From Leptospira inadai serovar Lyme str. 10 (lineage in GTDB: Bacteria > Spirochaetota > Leptospiria > Leptospirales > Leptospiraceae): 64,000 bases of DNA. The first letter of the stretch is position 1, and every line of letters begins with the position of its first letter. Positions 55,085 to 63,227 of this stretch are shown piece after piece. The notes under the pieces are model-generated. The model ran no database searches. It had not been told where the DNA came from and saw nothing but the letters and a program-made list of their open reading frames with translations. The translations under genes and the position numbers were made by a program. Where the stretch lies: the NCBI RefSeq assembly GCF_000243675.2, contig NZ_AHMM02000025.1, forward strand, positions 744,001 through 808,000, in the 5' to 3' direction.

Positions 55085-57118
55085 ATGAACACCGTTCAAA
55101 ATCAAAAAAGAAAGCCGTGGTTTCTTGCAGTCGCGGTCATAATCCAAATCGCCTTACTATTGCTTGCCTGTGGAAGTACAGCGCATTATAAAATTACCTA
55201 TAAAAAACCCGAGGCCTCGTCCAAGACAAAAGGTCTTGTCGCAGGGGCTTCTAAGATCGACCTGACCCCTCCGCCGGGAATGCCGTTAGCAGGATATTCG
55301 ATGTTGGCGGAGACCGAAAAAGGATTTCGTACACGAATCTATGCTCGGGTTTTTTATATTAAAAAGGACGCAAACGATCCTATCGTTTTAATTCAGAGCG
55401 ATCTTTTATCGGGATCATTACTCATTCATCATTTACTTGCGGAAAGACTCGCTGCCGCTACGGATATTTCCTTTGGTGGAATCGTATTCGCCGGGACGCA
55501 TACTCATTCAGCCCCGGCCAATTTCTACGATAATAACTTTTATAATGAATTCGCATCGAACAAGCCGGGATTCGACAAGGCTTGGACGGAATTCGTTTTA
55601 GATCGGTTAACGATGGCTGTTCAGGAAGCATACAAGAGCGCGAGACCGGCAAAAATCGGTTCCGGTAAAACCCTGGTTTGGGGACTGACTCGAAATCGAT
55701 CTTTGGATGCATACCGCGCGAATAAAAATTCGGGTTTCACCGAATTGAAGCCGGAGATTCAATATCAAACGATTAATCCCGAATTGGTCATGATTCGAAT
55801 CGATGCTCAGGATAAGGACGGTAAGTTTAAACCTCTTGGAGCGTTTAGTACCTTTTCAGTTCATGGAACTACGATACCTGATTCTACGGAAGTAGTAAAT
55901 GCGGATGTTTTTGCGTATCCGGAAAGAATGTTGGAAAAGAAGATTCGCCTCGATTATAAGCCGAGTTGGGATCCGATTCACGCCTTGAATAATTCCACGC
56001 ATGGAGATAATTCGCCCGACTACCGGGAATCGATGCAGGGTTTTATCGAATCGAAACGAATCGGAGAGGCGATCGGAAAACGTGCATTAGATCTTTTTGA
56101 TTCATTAGGTAATTCTTTACATTCCGATGTAAGCATTTCGTTTAATTCTAAAGAAGTCGACGTATATGAAGAACCTAAATTCGGAGAAGCCGAGATTTGT
56201 GATCGACCGTACGTCGGAACCGCATTGACGGGTGGAGCCGAAGACGGTCAGACTCCGATTCTTTCCTGGGCTCCTTTTTTTGCGGAAGGATGGCCTCGAT
56301 GGTTCTTTACCGGGGGATGCCAAGGTCATAAACGCATAGTAGGATTCAAATACTTGCAACCGATCGTTTTGCCTAAATCAAAATTTCCTCATAAACTTCT
56401 GTTTCAATCCGTAAGAATCGGAGACACATTACTTTTACCTTTACCGTTCGAAGTCACAAAAGAATCCGGTAGACGATTTGTGGAAGCTGCGGTCCAAGCG
56501 AACGGGTCTCCGATTAAGAATGCGTCCGTCATTAGCTGTGCAAACGGCTATTTCGGATATGTTACGACTCCGGAAGAATATACACGTCAGCATTATGAAG
56601 GAGGTCATACGCTTTATGGCCCGGGAACACAACCGTTCTTGCAGGCTCATTTGGTAGACCTCACCAAGAATTTGCCTTCGACAGGTGGAAAGGAATCTTT
56701 TCCTGCCGCTTGGGAGTATGAGCTCGACGCAAAGAATCATTATCCATCTGCGGAATCATTTTCCGGAAACCGAGCGGCCGTCAAGATTCCGCAACTGATT
56801 CTTGCCGAAGAAAATTTAGAAAAGCATTGGGTTTTCCGATACACTGATGTCGGGTCTTCGAAAATTTCACTCCATGAAACTCTAGTGTCGATTGAATATA
56901 AAGACGAAGGCGGTGAATGGAAACCTCTCTTATCCGACGGTGAAGTTGTTAATGATCGTGGCGTTGATATTGAAGTAAAAAAAATCGGAAACGCCGGTGA
57001 CGGGATGGCGATTTATGAAGTTCGTTGGTACAATCCGGAACAGATCGGAAAAAGAAAATATAGATTTTCGATTCATTCTCGGGAAAATCTAGGAGAGTTT
57101 GCTTCACCCGAATTTTAG
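55085..57118 (+). CDS. Neutral/alkaline ceramidase-family lipoprotein
   Basis: 677 residues from the ATG at 55085, which follows a GGAGGGGG run. The signal peptide ends in a lipobox (IALLLLACGS). The neutral ceramidase N-terminal domain begins at KIDLTPPPGMPLAGYSM, with the metal-binding GTHTHSAPANFY motif near residue 137 and a second region FSVHGTTIP. The C-terminal third is beta-rich, as in the family. Such enzymes hydrolyse ceramide-like or other amide lipids; the real substrate here is unknown. Confidence 0.85.
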   Translation: MNTVQNQKRKPWFLAVAVIIQIALLLLACGSTAHYKITYKKPEASSKTKGLVAGASKIDLTPPPGMPLAGYSMLAETEKGFRTRIYARVFYIKKDANDPIVLIQSDLLSGSLLIHHLLAERLAAATDISFGGIVFAGTHTHSAPANFYDNNFYNEFASNKPGFDKAWTEFVLDRLTMAVQEAYKSARPAKIGSGKTLVWGLTRNRSLDAYRANKNSGFTELKPEIQYQTINPELVMIRIDAQDKDGKFKPLGAFSTFSVHGTTIPDSTEVVNADVFAYPERMLEKKIRLDYKPSWDPIHALNNSTHGDNSPDYRESMQGFIESKRIGEAIGKRALDLFDSLGNSLHSDVSISFNSKEVDVYEEPKFGEAEICDRPYVGTALTGGAEDGQTPILSWAPFFAEGWPRWFFTGGCQGHKRIVGFKYLQPIVLPKSKFPHKLLFQSVRIGDTLLLPLPFEVTKESGRRFVEAAVQANGSPIKNASVISCANGYFGYVTTPEEYTRQHYEGGHTLYGPGTQPFLQAHLVDLTKNLPSTGGKESFPAAWEYELDAKNHYPSAESFSGNRAAVKIPQLILAEENLEKHWVFRYTDVGSSKISLHETLVSIEYKDEGGEWKPLLSDGEVVNDRGVDIEVKKIGNAGDGMAIYEVRWYNPEQIGKRKYRFSIHSRENLGEFASPEF

Positions 57119-57371
57119 AAAATAATTCGAAAAAAGTTTGGAGAAGACGGATCTCGGGGCTACATTCAGAAAATTAGAAATATTGCAACTATTTTCTGTT
57201 CGAAAGTTCTGTGGGAGCTCCACCACGAATTTCAAAATGAAAAATGCTTGTGTTCTCGCGATTTTTGTGAAATAAGGCAATTCCGCCGCTTCGCTCCGGC
57301 CCCCGCCCAAAAGGGCGGGGAATTTTACCGATCATTCTGTACAGGAGATTATAAAGGAAGATCGTCGCATC
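57119..57371. other. Intergenic region with GC-rich hairpin
   Basis: No gene. It carries CCCCGCCC-AAAA-GGGCGGGG (57301-57320), a perfect 8-bp hairpin followed by AATTTT, a possible weak terminator. The ACCGATCATTCTG to its right resembles the flank of repeat copy B. Confidence 0.55.
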
Positions 57372-57487
57372 CAGAAGACGGAACATTGATGAGCAGAATT
57401 TCCATCTTATAGAGAAAGATTCTTATGTTATAGTAGATCTTTCATATACCTATACTGCTTTTCGAACTTCGAGCAGCTTCTGTCTTT
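57372..57487 (+). repeat. MITE-like dispersed repeat, copy D
   Basis: Contains the GAACATTGATGAGCAGAATT, AGAAAGATTCTTATGTTATA, GTAGATCT and TTCGAGCAGCTTC segments of the family. It directly abuts copy E, so two copies lie in tandem. Confidence 0.85.
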
Positions 57488-57668
57488 CAGAGGACAGAAG
57501 ACAGAAGACTGAGGACAGAACATTGGTGAGCGGAGTTTCCATGTTCTGGAGAAAGATTCTTATGTTATAGTAGATCTTTCATATACCTATACTGCTTTTC
57601 GAACTTCGAGCAGCTTCCGTCTAGCGGGCGCGAAGCGAACGCGTCTGTCTTCAGTCCTCTGTCCTCTG
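57488..57668 (+). repeat. MITE-like dispersed repeat, copy E (longest)
   Basis: 181 bases, the most complete copy. The left end reads CAGAGGACAGAAGACAGAAG and the right end CAGTCCTCTGTCCTCTG, so the termini are long inverted repeats. Core: AGAAAGATTCTTATGTTATA and TTCGAACTTCGAGCAGCTTC. Confidence 0.92.
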
Positions 57669-58077
57669 TTTCGAATGCAGTTTGTTTGATTGAAAATTTG
57701 ACTTCACTTCGTTCAGTCACCCTTCGGGAATCTCGCTCCCTCAGGGTCGCTCAATTGGGCAGCGGAAGACGCGTGTGTGCGGCTGCAGCGCGGGGGAGAC
57801 TTCCCCCCGTCAGTCCTCTACATTTAACAATACTCGTTCAATGAAACATTTTCAGTTGACTTTTCTTTTTCGATCCCTATTCTAAAAACGATCGACGGAG
57901 GCTTTCGTCGATTTCTCAATTTCGGAAATTCTCGAGCTTAGCGAGAATTTTTCCCGCCAATTCCAATTTCGGTCCTTTCCTGCAAGGGGAAACGGAGCGA
58001 AACGATCAAGATTAAAAGTATCGAATCGTCTTTTCGTATTCGGTGATATACGAAAGATCCGTTCGGGGAGTATCTCT
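57669..58077. other. Non-coding gap
   Basis: About 410 bases with no supportable gene. It includes short G/C-rich segments and the leader of the GlcG-like gene, which has a GGGGAG a few bases before its ATG. Confidence 0.4.
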
Positions 58078-58593
58078 ATGTTTGCAAGAGTCAGTAAATT
58101 TTTCGAGAAGATAAGAATAATTCCGGTGCTTATCGCGGTTATATTAGGAGGATCTAAAATGACATTTGCGCAATCACAACCGGTTGTTTACGGGAATCCG
58201 ATTACTTTAGAGCAGGCAAAAAAGGTAATGGCGGCTGCGGAAGCGGAGGCAAAGAAAAATAATTGGCTGATGGCGATCGCAATCGTGGATGCCGGCGGAA
58301 ATTTGGTTTTATTTCAAAAATTGGATGGAACCCAATTAGGCTCGATCGAAGTCGCAAAATTGAAAGCGTCGACTGCGAATAATTTTAAAAGGCCTTCAAA
58401 AAGTCTGGAGGAAGCGATTGCAAACGGCGGAATAGGATTACGAATCCTTGCCATTCAGGGAATTGCTCCCTTAGAAGGTGGGGAATTAATTCTCATGGAT
58501 GGAAAAATTATCGGTGCAATCGGCGTTTCCGGAGCCCAATCGACTCAGGATGGTCAAGTCGCCAGGGCTGGAGTCGCCGCGCTGAAGCAATAA
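58078..58593 (+). CDS. Secreted GlcG/HbpS-family protein
   Basis: 171 residues with a signal peptide (IIPVLIAVILGGSKMTFAQS). The mature part has the GlcG/HbpS (DUF336) fold: ITLEQAKKVMAAAEAEAKKN, AIVDAGGNLVLFQKLDGTQL, IGAIGVSGAQSTQDGQVARA. HbpS homologues bind haem; the binding residues cannot be verified here. Its 3' end faces the end of the TetR gene (convergent). Confidence 0.88.
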   Translation: MFARVSKFFEKIRIIPVLIAVILGGSKMTFAQSQPVVYGNPITLEQAKKVMAAAEAEAKKNNWLMAIAIVDAGGNLVLFQKLDGTQLGSIEVAKLKASTANNFKRPSKSLEEAIANGGIGLRILAIQGIAPLEGGELILMDGKIIGAIGVSGAQSTQDGQVARAGVAALKQ

Positions 58594-58609
58594 GATTAAC
58601 GCGCCGATA

Positions 58610-59236
58610 TTAATCGCAGTCCGGTTTGTGTACAAAAAGTAAATTCTTAAAGAAGGAACGCAAAACATCTCGTCCCCGGCTTTGCAATTCTCTGCGGGTC
58701 GGGGAAATATCGGATTGAATCTGTAAACCGTCAAAGACCGCTAAGATAGTGCGAGCTAGAACCGAAGCGGAAACGGTAGCGACCAACGTCCCTTTTTTTT
58801 GACCTTCTTCGATCGTGGCGGTAAAGATCGCTTCGAGAGAATCGTAAAAAGCGATGATTTCGTCTTCCATCGTTCCGCCGTTAGCGGTTGCCTCGGCAAA
58901 TAAGCGCGGCGAGCAGTTCCCATCGATGGCGAGTCGATTTGCAAGTCGCTCCAGGTATTCGCCTAGACGAAGATGAGCTGGTAATGCGGCGACTTCCGGT
59001 TCTCGGAATCCGAAACGATCCAGATTCAAAAATTCTCGAATCAAGGTGTCCCGGATGTCCTCCTTACTTTCAAAGTGGAAATAGATGCCTCCTTTGGTCA
59101 ATCCTGCAGCATCCGCAATGTCCTGAACGGAAGTCTTTTCGAATCCTTTACTGAAAAAGCATCGCATGGCCCCTTCTAGTATGGATTCTCTTCGAATTCC
59201 TTCCGGGAGTTTCTTCCAACCGACATTCTTAGACAT
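58610..59236 (-). CDS. TetR/AcrR-family transcriptional regulator
   Basis: 208 residues. The helix-turn-helix SVQDIADAAGLTKGGIYFHF is at about 36-55 and the rest is a helical ligand-binding domain. It is divergent from the flavin oxidoreductase gene, with two candidate operators between them, an arrangement like NemR/NemA. It probably represses itself and the oxidoreductase until a reactive electrophile or other ligand binds. Confidence 0.92.
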   Translation of the reverse strand: MSKNVGWKKLPEGIRRESILEGAMRCFFSKGFEKTSVQDIADAAGLTKGGIYFHFESKEDIRDTLIREFLNLDRFGFREPEVAALPAHLRLGEYLERLANRLAIDGNCSPRLFAEATANGGTMEDEIIAFYDSLEAIFTATIEEGQKKGTLVATVSASVLARTILAVFDGLQIQSDISPTRRELQSRGRDVLRSFFKNLLFVHKPDCD

Positions 59237-59307
59237 AGTTTTCTCCGTTCTTTCTAAAATTTAGATCCAACTAGTCAAATGCGAAATCTAGGATTGATAA
59301 AAATAAA

Positions 59308-59319
59308 TACCAACTGGTA
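59308..59319. promoter_or_regulatory. Candidate TetR operator site 1
   Basis: TACCAACTGGTA is a TACC-N4-GGTA inverted repeat, followed by GGAA. The same arrangement recurs 45 bases to the right. It lies in the divergent promoter region between the regulator and oxidoreductase genes. Confidence 0.65.
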
Positions 59320-59352
59320 GGAATTTTAATTTGACGAATTTTACTTAATAAA

Positions 59353-59364
59353 TACCGATGGGTA
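59353..59364. promoter_or_regulatory. Candidate TetR operator site 2
   Basis: TACCGATGGGTA, with the identical outer half-sites and the same flanks (AATACC...GGTAGGAA) as site 1. It lies 28 bases before the ATG of the oxidoreductase gene, so a bound protein would block transcription or initiation. Confidence 0.65.
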
Positions 59365-59392
59365 GGAAATCTTTTCATATTCGGAGTTTTCC

Positions 59393-60634
59393 ATGGATTC
59401 TCTTTCTGCTTTGGCGCAATCGCTAGCACTTCCTAACGGCTCAGTACTTCCCAATCGAATCGCAAAAGCCGCCATGGAAGAAGGACTTGCCGATGAAAAC
59501 TTTCTTCCGGGAGAGAATATGCTTCACCTTTACGAACGGTGGGCCCGCGGAGGAGCCGGGTTATTGATTACAGGAAACATGATGATTGATCGCAACGCGT
59601 TGACAGGACCCGGTAACGTAATTATTCGGGACGGAAATATTGAACCGTTTAAACGATTAGCGGAGGTCGCCCAAGCCGAAGGATCTAAGCTTTGGATGCA
59701 AATCAATCACCCTGGAAGACAGGTCTTCGGTTATATTGCGGAGACCCCGGTCGGGCCGTCCTCCGTGCGGGTCCAAATTCCGGGAAGATTTCTTGCAAAA
59801 GTTTTCGGGATTCCAAGAGCTCTAACGTCGGACGAAATTAAACGTATCATCGGACGATTTGTCTCCGCGGCAAAACTTGCCGAAGCGGCGGGATTTCACG
59901 GAGTGGAAGTTCATTCGGCTCACGGTTACTTGCTGAGTCAATTTTTGTCTCCTCTAACGAACCTTCGAACCGACGAATGGGGTGGAAGTCTGGAAAATAG
60001 GGCGAAAATTCTACTCGAAATAGTCAAAGGAATTCGCTCGACCACCAAACGAGAGTTTTGCGTCGGAGTTAAATTGAATTCGGCCGACTTTCAAAAGGGA
60101 GGCTTCGAAGAAGCGGATGCGATCAAGGTTATAGAAATGTTAAACGAAACCGGAATCGATTTGCTTGAAATTTCCGGCGGAAACTACGAATCTCCCGCAA
60201 TGCAAGGAGCATCCCAAAAAGGAACTAGTCCTCGAGAAGCTTATTTTTTGGAGTTCGCACAGAAAGCGAAGAAGTCCGCGAAGATGCCGCTTATGGCCAC
60301 CGGCGGATTTCGTTCGCGTTCGATTATGGAAGATGCGATTCGATCCGGAGCGGTCGACATGATCGGAATAGGAGCGCCATTTGCCTTAGATCCGGATTGC
60401 GCCTCTAAATTAATTTCCGGTAAGATCGAAAGCGTAAGGGTAGATATTCCGGACCTTTCGAATCCCACGTTCAATTCATTGTCAAAAATGTCCGCTTTAA
60501 GAATCCAATTTCTAAGAATGGCAAAAGGAAAGAACCCGAAGGTTCCGTCCTTCCTTTTCGGAAATTTACTATTGGAGCAAATCCGAGCCAGACGGAATGC
60601 AAAGAACTATAAGAAATTTCTACTGGCAAAATAA
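59393..60634 (+). CDS. Old yellow enzyme-family NADH:flavin oxidoreductase
   Basis: 413 residues of the FMN-dependent OYE barrel. LPNRIAKAAMEEGLADENF, the NHPGRQ active-site segment, GFHGVEVHSAHGYLLSQFLS and LTNLRTDEWGGSLENR are the family hallmarks. It probably reduces electrophilic alkenes or quinones with NAD(P)H. It has a CGGAG ribosome binding site. A divergent TetR gene and operator repeats suggest inducible control. Confidence 0.92.
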   Translation: MDSLSALAQSLALPNGSVLPNRIAKAAMEEGLADENFLPGENMLHLYERWARGGAGLLITGNMMIDRNALTGPGNVIIRDGNIEPFKRLAEVAQAEGSKLWMQINHPGRQVFGYIAETPVGPSSVRVQIPGRFLAKVFGIPRALTSDEIKRIIGRFVSAAKLAEAAGFHGVEVHSAHGYLLSQFLSPLTNLRTDEWGGSLENRAKILLEIVKGIRSTTKREFCVGVKLNSADFQKGGFEEADAIKVIEMLNETGIDLLEISGGNYESPAMQGASQKGTSPREAYFLEFAQKAKKSAKMPLMATGGFRSRSIMEDAIRSGAVDMIGIGAPFALDPDCASKLISGKIESVRVDIPDLSNPTFNSLSKMSALRIQFLRMAKGKNPKVPSFLFGNLLLEQIRARRNAKNYKKFLLAK

Positions 60635-60642
60635 ATTCCTAG

Positions 60643-60782
60643 CAGAGGACAGACGACAGTAGCTGCTAGACGTTGGAAAAGTTACAGAAGTAGAGGAAAA
60701 ATCCCCTGTAACGCAGGAATCTTTCTTGAAGAACATGGAAACCCTGCTCATCAATGTTCTGTCCTCTGTCTTTCGTCCTCTG
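60643..60782 (-). repeat. MITE-like dispersed repeat, copy F
   Basis: A 140-base inverted copy. It begins CAGAGGACAGACGACAGTAG and ends TCTGTCTTTCGTCCTCTG, with ACGCAGGAATCTTTCTTGAA and TCAATGTTCTGTCC inside. It lies 9 bases after the oxidoreductase stop codon, so it would be transcribed as part of that mRNA's 3' end. Confidence 0.88.
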
Positions 60783-60838
60783 CTCGGAATTTTCCTTTTT
60801 CCCTTTGCTTAGAAAGAGAGTCGGAAAAAGTAATCCTT

Positions 60839-62065
60839 ATGGATTGGAAATTTCCCAAATGGAAGCCCGGAAGACCGCAACGCTGGGAATTTCTCTTGCC
60901 TCCCGGTTGTGCAAAAGCAACCGAGGAAGTATTGGAATCGATTATCGGTGGCCCCTTTTTGCCGAGAACTCATACTCCGAGTTTCACGGTCTTCCCCGAA
61001 AAATTCATTTTAGAAAAATCTAATTTTCGTCAAGCTCTGGAAGTTTTAGTAAGAATTCCGTGGCTTCGGGATATTCGCCTTAACTTAGGTAAGTTTTTTT
61101 TGTCGGAAGATTTTAGCTTTTCCGGATTGATCGAGTCCTTACGCGAGGCTAAGCTTTTACCTCAGGGCTGGGAAGTTCGCTTTCATCCGCAAATACGAGG
61201 ACGAACGGAAATCACGAGAGAAGATCTTCAATCTCTTTGGTCGGAAGCATATCCGCAAGCGGGGGAAACCGGGTCGCTTAATGATACGGAATTAAACGCC
61301 TTATGCATCGGAGACGACCTGATTCTTTCCTTAAGTTTTGCAGGTGAGCCTCTTTTTAAACGGGGAAATTTTCGCCCTCTTTCCAAATCGGCTCCCTTAC
61401 GCGAAGACCTTGCCGTTTTTCTCCTGAGTCGCTTGGAGAAGATTCTTTCCGACCCTGATGTGGTCCTTGTGCCTTTTGCCGGATCCGGAACTTTCGTTTG
61501 GGAAGCTAGTTCTCTTTTGTTAGGCATGGGATTTCCCCATTACGACAGAACTTTTTTATTCCAAGACCTGGAAGAATTTCCGAAATCCACATGGGAATTT
61601 CTACGAAAAAGAATCGGCGAGAAGGGAGAAGGGACTTCACTTCGAGTCTGGTGGAACGAGAAAGAGTCCGAAATTTTTTCCTATTTGGAGGAAAGGAGTT
61701 CCGACTTTCAGAATTTCATTCGGACCAGCAAGTCGGATTCTAAGCTCAGCATTTCCGGAGACGCAGGAGACTTCTTTTCCTTTTCTCCGAAGGAAGTATG
61801 GTCTTCCCTCGGTAAACCTTCCAAACTTTGGATGCCGATCAATCCGCCTTACGGTTTGAGAATGAAAAATCCGGGTTCCGAAAATCTATTCAGACATTTG
61901 GCGGAAGTCTTAAAGGATTGGTGGCAACTCCCGGCGGAAATTTCAGGTTTCGTTCTTTGTCCCGACGAGGACTCCTGGTCTTTATTTTTGCGAGGAATCG
62001 GAACTCGGGCGGAAACGATTCATGTCACCCACGGCGGAATCGATATGCGAGTCGTTTATTTCTAA
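60839..62065 (+). CDS. RlmL/TrmN-like class I RNA methyltransferase
   Basis: 408 residues. A possible THUMP-like N-terminal half is followed by LSLSFAGEPLFKRGNFRPLS and APLREDLAVFLLSRLE, the signature of the RlmL/YcbY group, then VPFAGSGTFVWEASSLLL (SAM motif) and a MPINPPYGLRM catalytic loop (about 330). It likely modifies a guanine in rRNA or tRNA. The start at 60839 has weak ribosome-binding signal. Confidence 0.83.
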   Translation: MDWKFPKWKPGRPQRWEFLLPPGCAKATEEVLESIIGGPFLPRTHTPSFTVFPEKFILEKSNFRQALEVLVRIPWLRDIRLNLGKFFLSEDFSFSGLIESLREAKLLPQGWEVRFHPQIRGRTEITREDLQSLWSEAYPQAGETGSLNDTELNALCIGDDLILSLSFAGEPLFKRGNFRPLSKSAPLREDLAVFLLSRLEKILSDPDVVLVPFAGSGTFVWEASSLLLGMGFPHYDRTFLFQDLEEFPKSTWEFLRKRIGEKGEGTSLRVWWNEKESEIFSYLEERSSDFQNFIRTSKSDSKLSISGDAGDFFSFSPKEVWSSLGKPSKLWMPINPPYGLRMKNPGSENLFRHLAEVLKDWWQLPAEISGFVLCPDEDSWSLFLRGIGTRAETIHVTHGGIDMRVVYF

Positions 62066-62211
62066 GTCGGGTCACTTCCTCTAATCCTTTGGTTTAATTA
62101 CTTAACTCTCTTAAATATTTTCAAAAAGACTCGATTTTTCTCCGACATTTTTCCTACTACGGTCCGTCTATCAACTATCCGAAATGGGGTTCCCCAAAGG
62201 AAAAACGATTC

Positions 62212-63000
62212 ATGAAAAATATCTTAATAATATTCGGCATACTGATGCTTATCGCAAGCTCGGTATCCGCAAAAGTAAAGACCGAGATCGTAGAATACAA
62301 GCAAGGCGATACGACTTTGGAAGGTTTCTTGGCTTATCCCGAAGGAAAGGATAGAAAGGCTCCGGGAATCATTCTCGTCCACGATTGGTTCGGTTTAGGT
62401 GAAAATACGAAAGCAAGGGCAAAACAACTTGCGGCTCTAGGTTATGTAGCTTTTGCTGCGGACATTTACGGAAAAGGAATAAGGCCGAAGTCGAACGAAG
62501 AGGCGGCTAAATTGGCCGGCTCCTTCAGAGAGGGTGATCGAAAATTACTTCGTGCCAGAGCCCAGGCGGCCTTAGACACTTTAAAGAGTCAGTCGAATGT
62601 CGATGCCGATAATTTAGCGATTCTCGGCTATTGCTTCGGGGGAACCGCAGCCCTGGAACTCGCCCGTACAGGGGCGCCTCTAAAAGGTACGATCAGTTTT
62701 CACGGCGGTTTATCGACTCCGAAACCGGAAGAATCGAACGCAATTAAAGGCAAGGTCTTGGCGATGCATGGTGCCGATGACCCGTTCGTTAAAGCCGAAG
62801 AAGTTGCCGCATTTCAAGAGGAAATGAGAAAGGCAAAGATAGACTGGCAATTCGTTTCCTACGGGGGAGCCGTTCATTCCTTCACGATTAAGGAAGCCGG
62901 AAACGATAATTCAAAGGGCGCAGCATATAACGAAAAGGCGGATCATCGCTCTTGGATCGAATTACGGAATTTTCTACAGGAAATTTTTCCGTCCAAATAG
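62212..63000 (+). CDS. Secreted dienelactone-hydrolase-family protein
   Basis: 262 residues with a signal peptide (ILIIFGILMLIASSVSA, cleavage near VSAKV). An alpha/beta hydrolase of the DLH type: VHDWFGLGENTKARA, nucleophile C141 in GYCFGG, D189/D190 in HGADDPF and H222 in GGAVHSFTI. An envelope-located esterase or lactonase of unknown substrate. It is monocistronic by spacing. Confidence 0.9.
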   Translation: MKNILIIFGILMLIASSVSAKVKTEIVEYKQGDTTLEGFLAYPEGKDRKAPGIILVHDWFGLGENTKARAKQLAALGYVAFAADIYGKGIRPKSNEEAAKLAGSFREGDRKLLRARAQAALDTLKSQSNVDADNLAILGYCFGGTAALELARTGAPLKGTISFHGGLSTPKPEESNAIKGKVLAMHGADDPFVKAEEVAAFQEEMRKAKIDWQFVSYGGAVHSFTIKEAGNDNSKGAAYNEKADHRSWIELRNFLQEIFPSK

Positions 63001-63227
63001 TTTTTAGATTCGATAACCCGTCAGCGGAGGATTGAAAAGAGCCGTTGATGGGTCGTGTATCAAGATTTTTACGTTTGTTTCCTTTCCGATGGGCATCCGG
63101 AATCGAATGAAGAAAGGTTTAGGATCCGATCTTGAACGATAGCCGATCGCTCTGGAAGTTCGGAAAGAAATCTTACTTCGCAGTTTTTTTCCTTTAAGAA
63201 TATCAAAATACCCGGCAAAATGCCCTC

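Noticed and set aside
54856..55092. A 78-codon leftward frame before the ceramidase-like gene
   Set aside because: No domain; overlaps the leader and start of the ceramidase-like gene; charged composition is typical of spurious frames.
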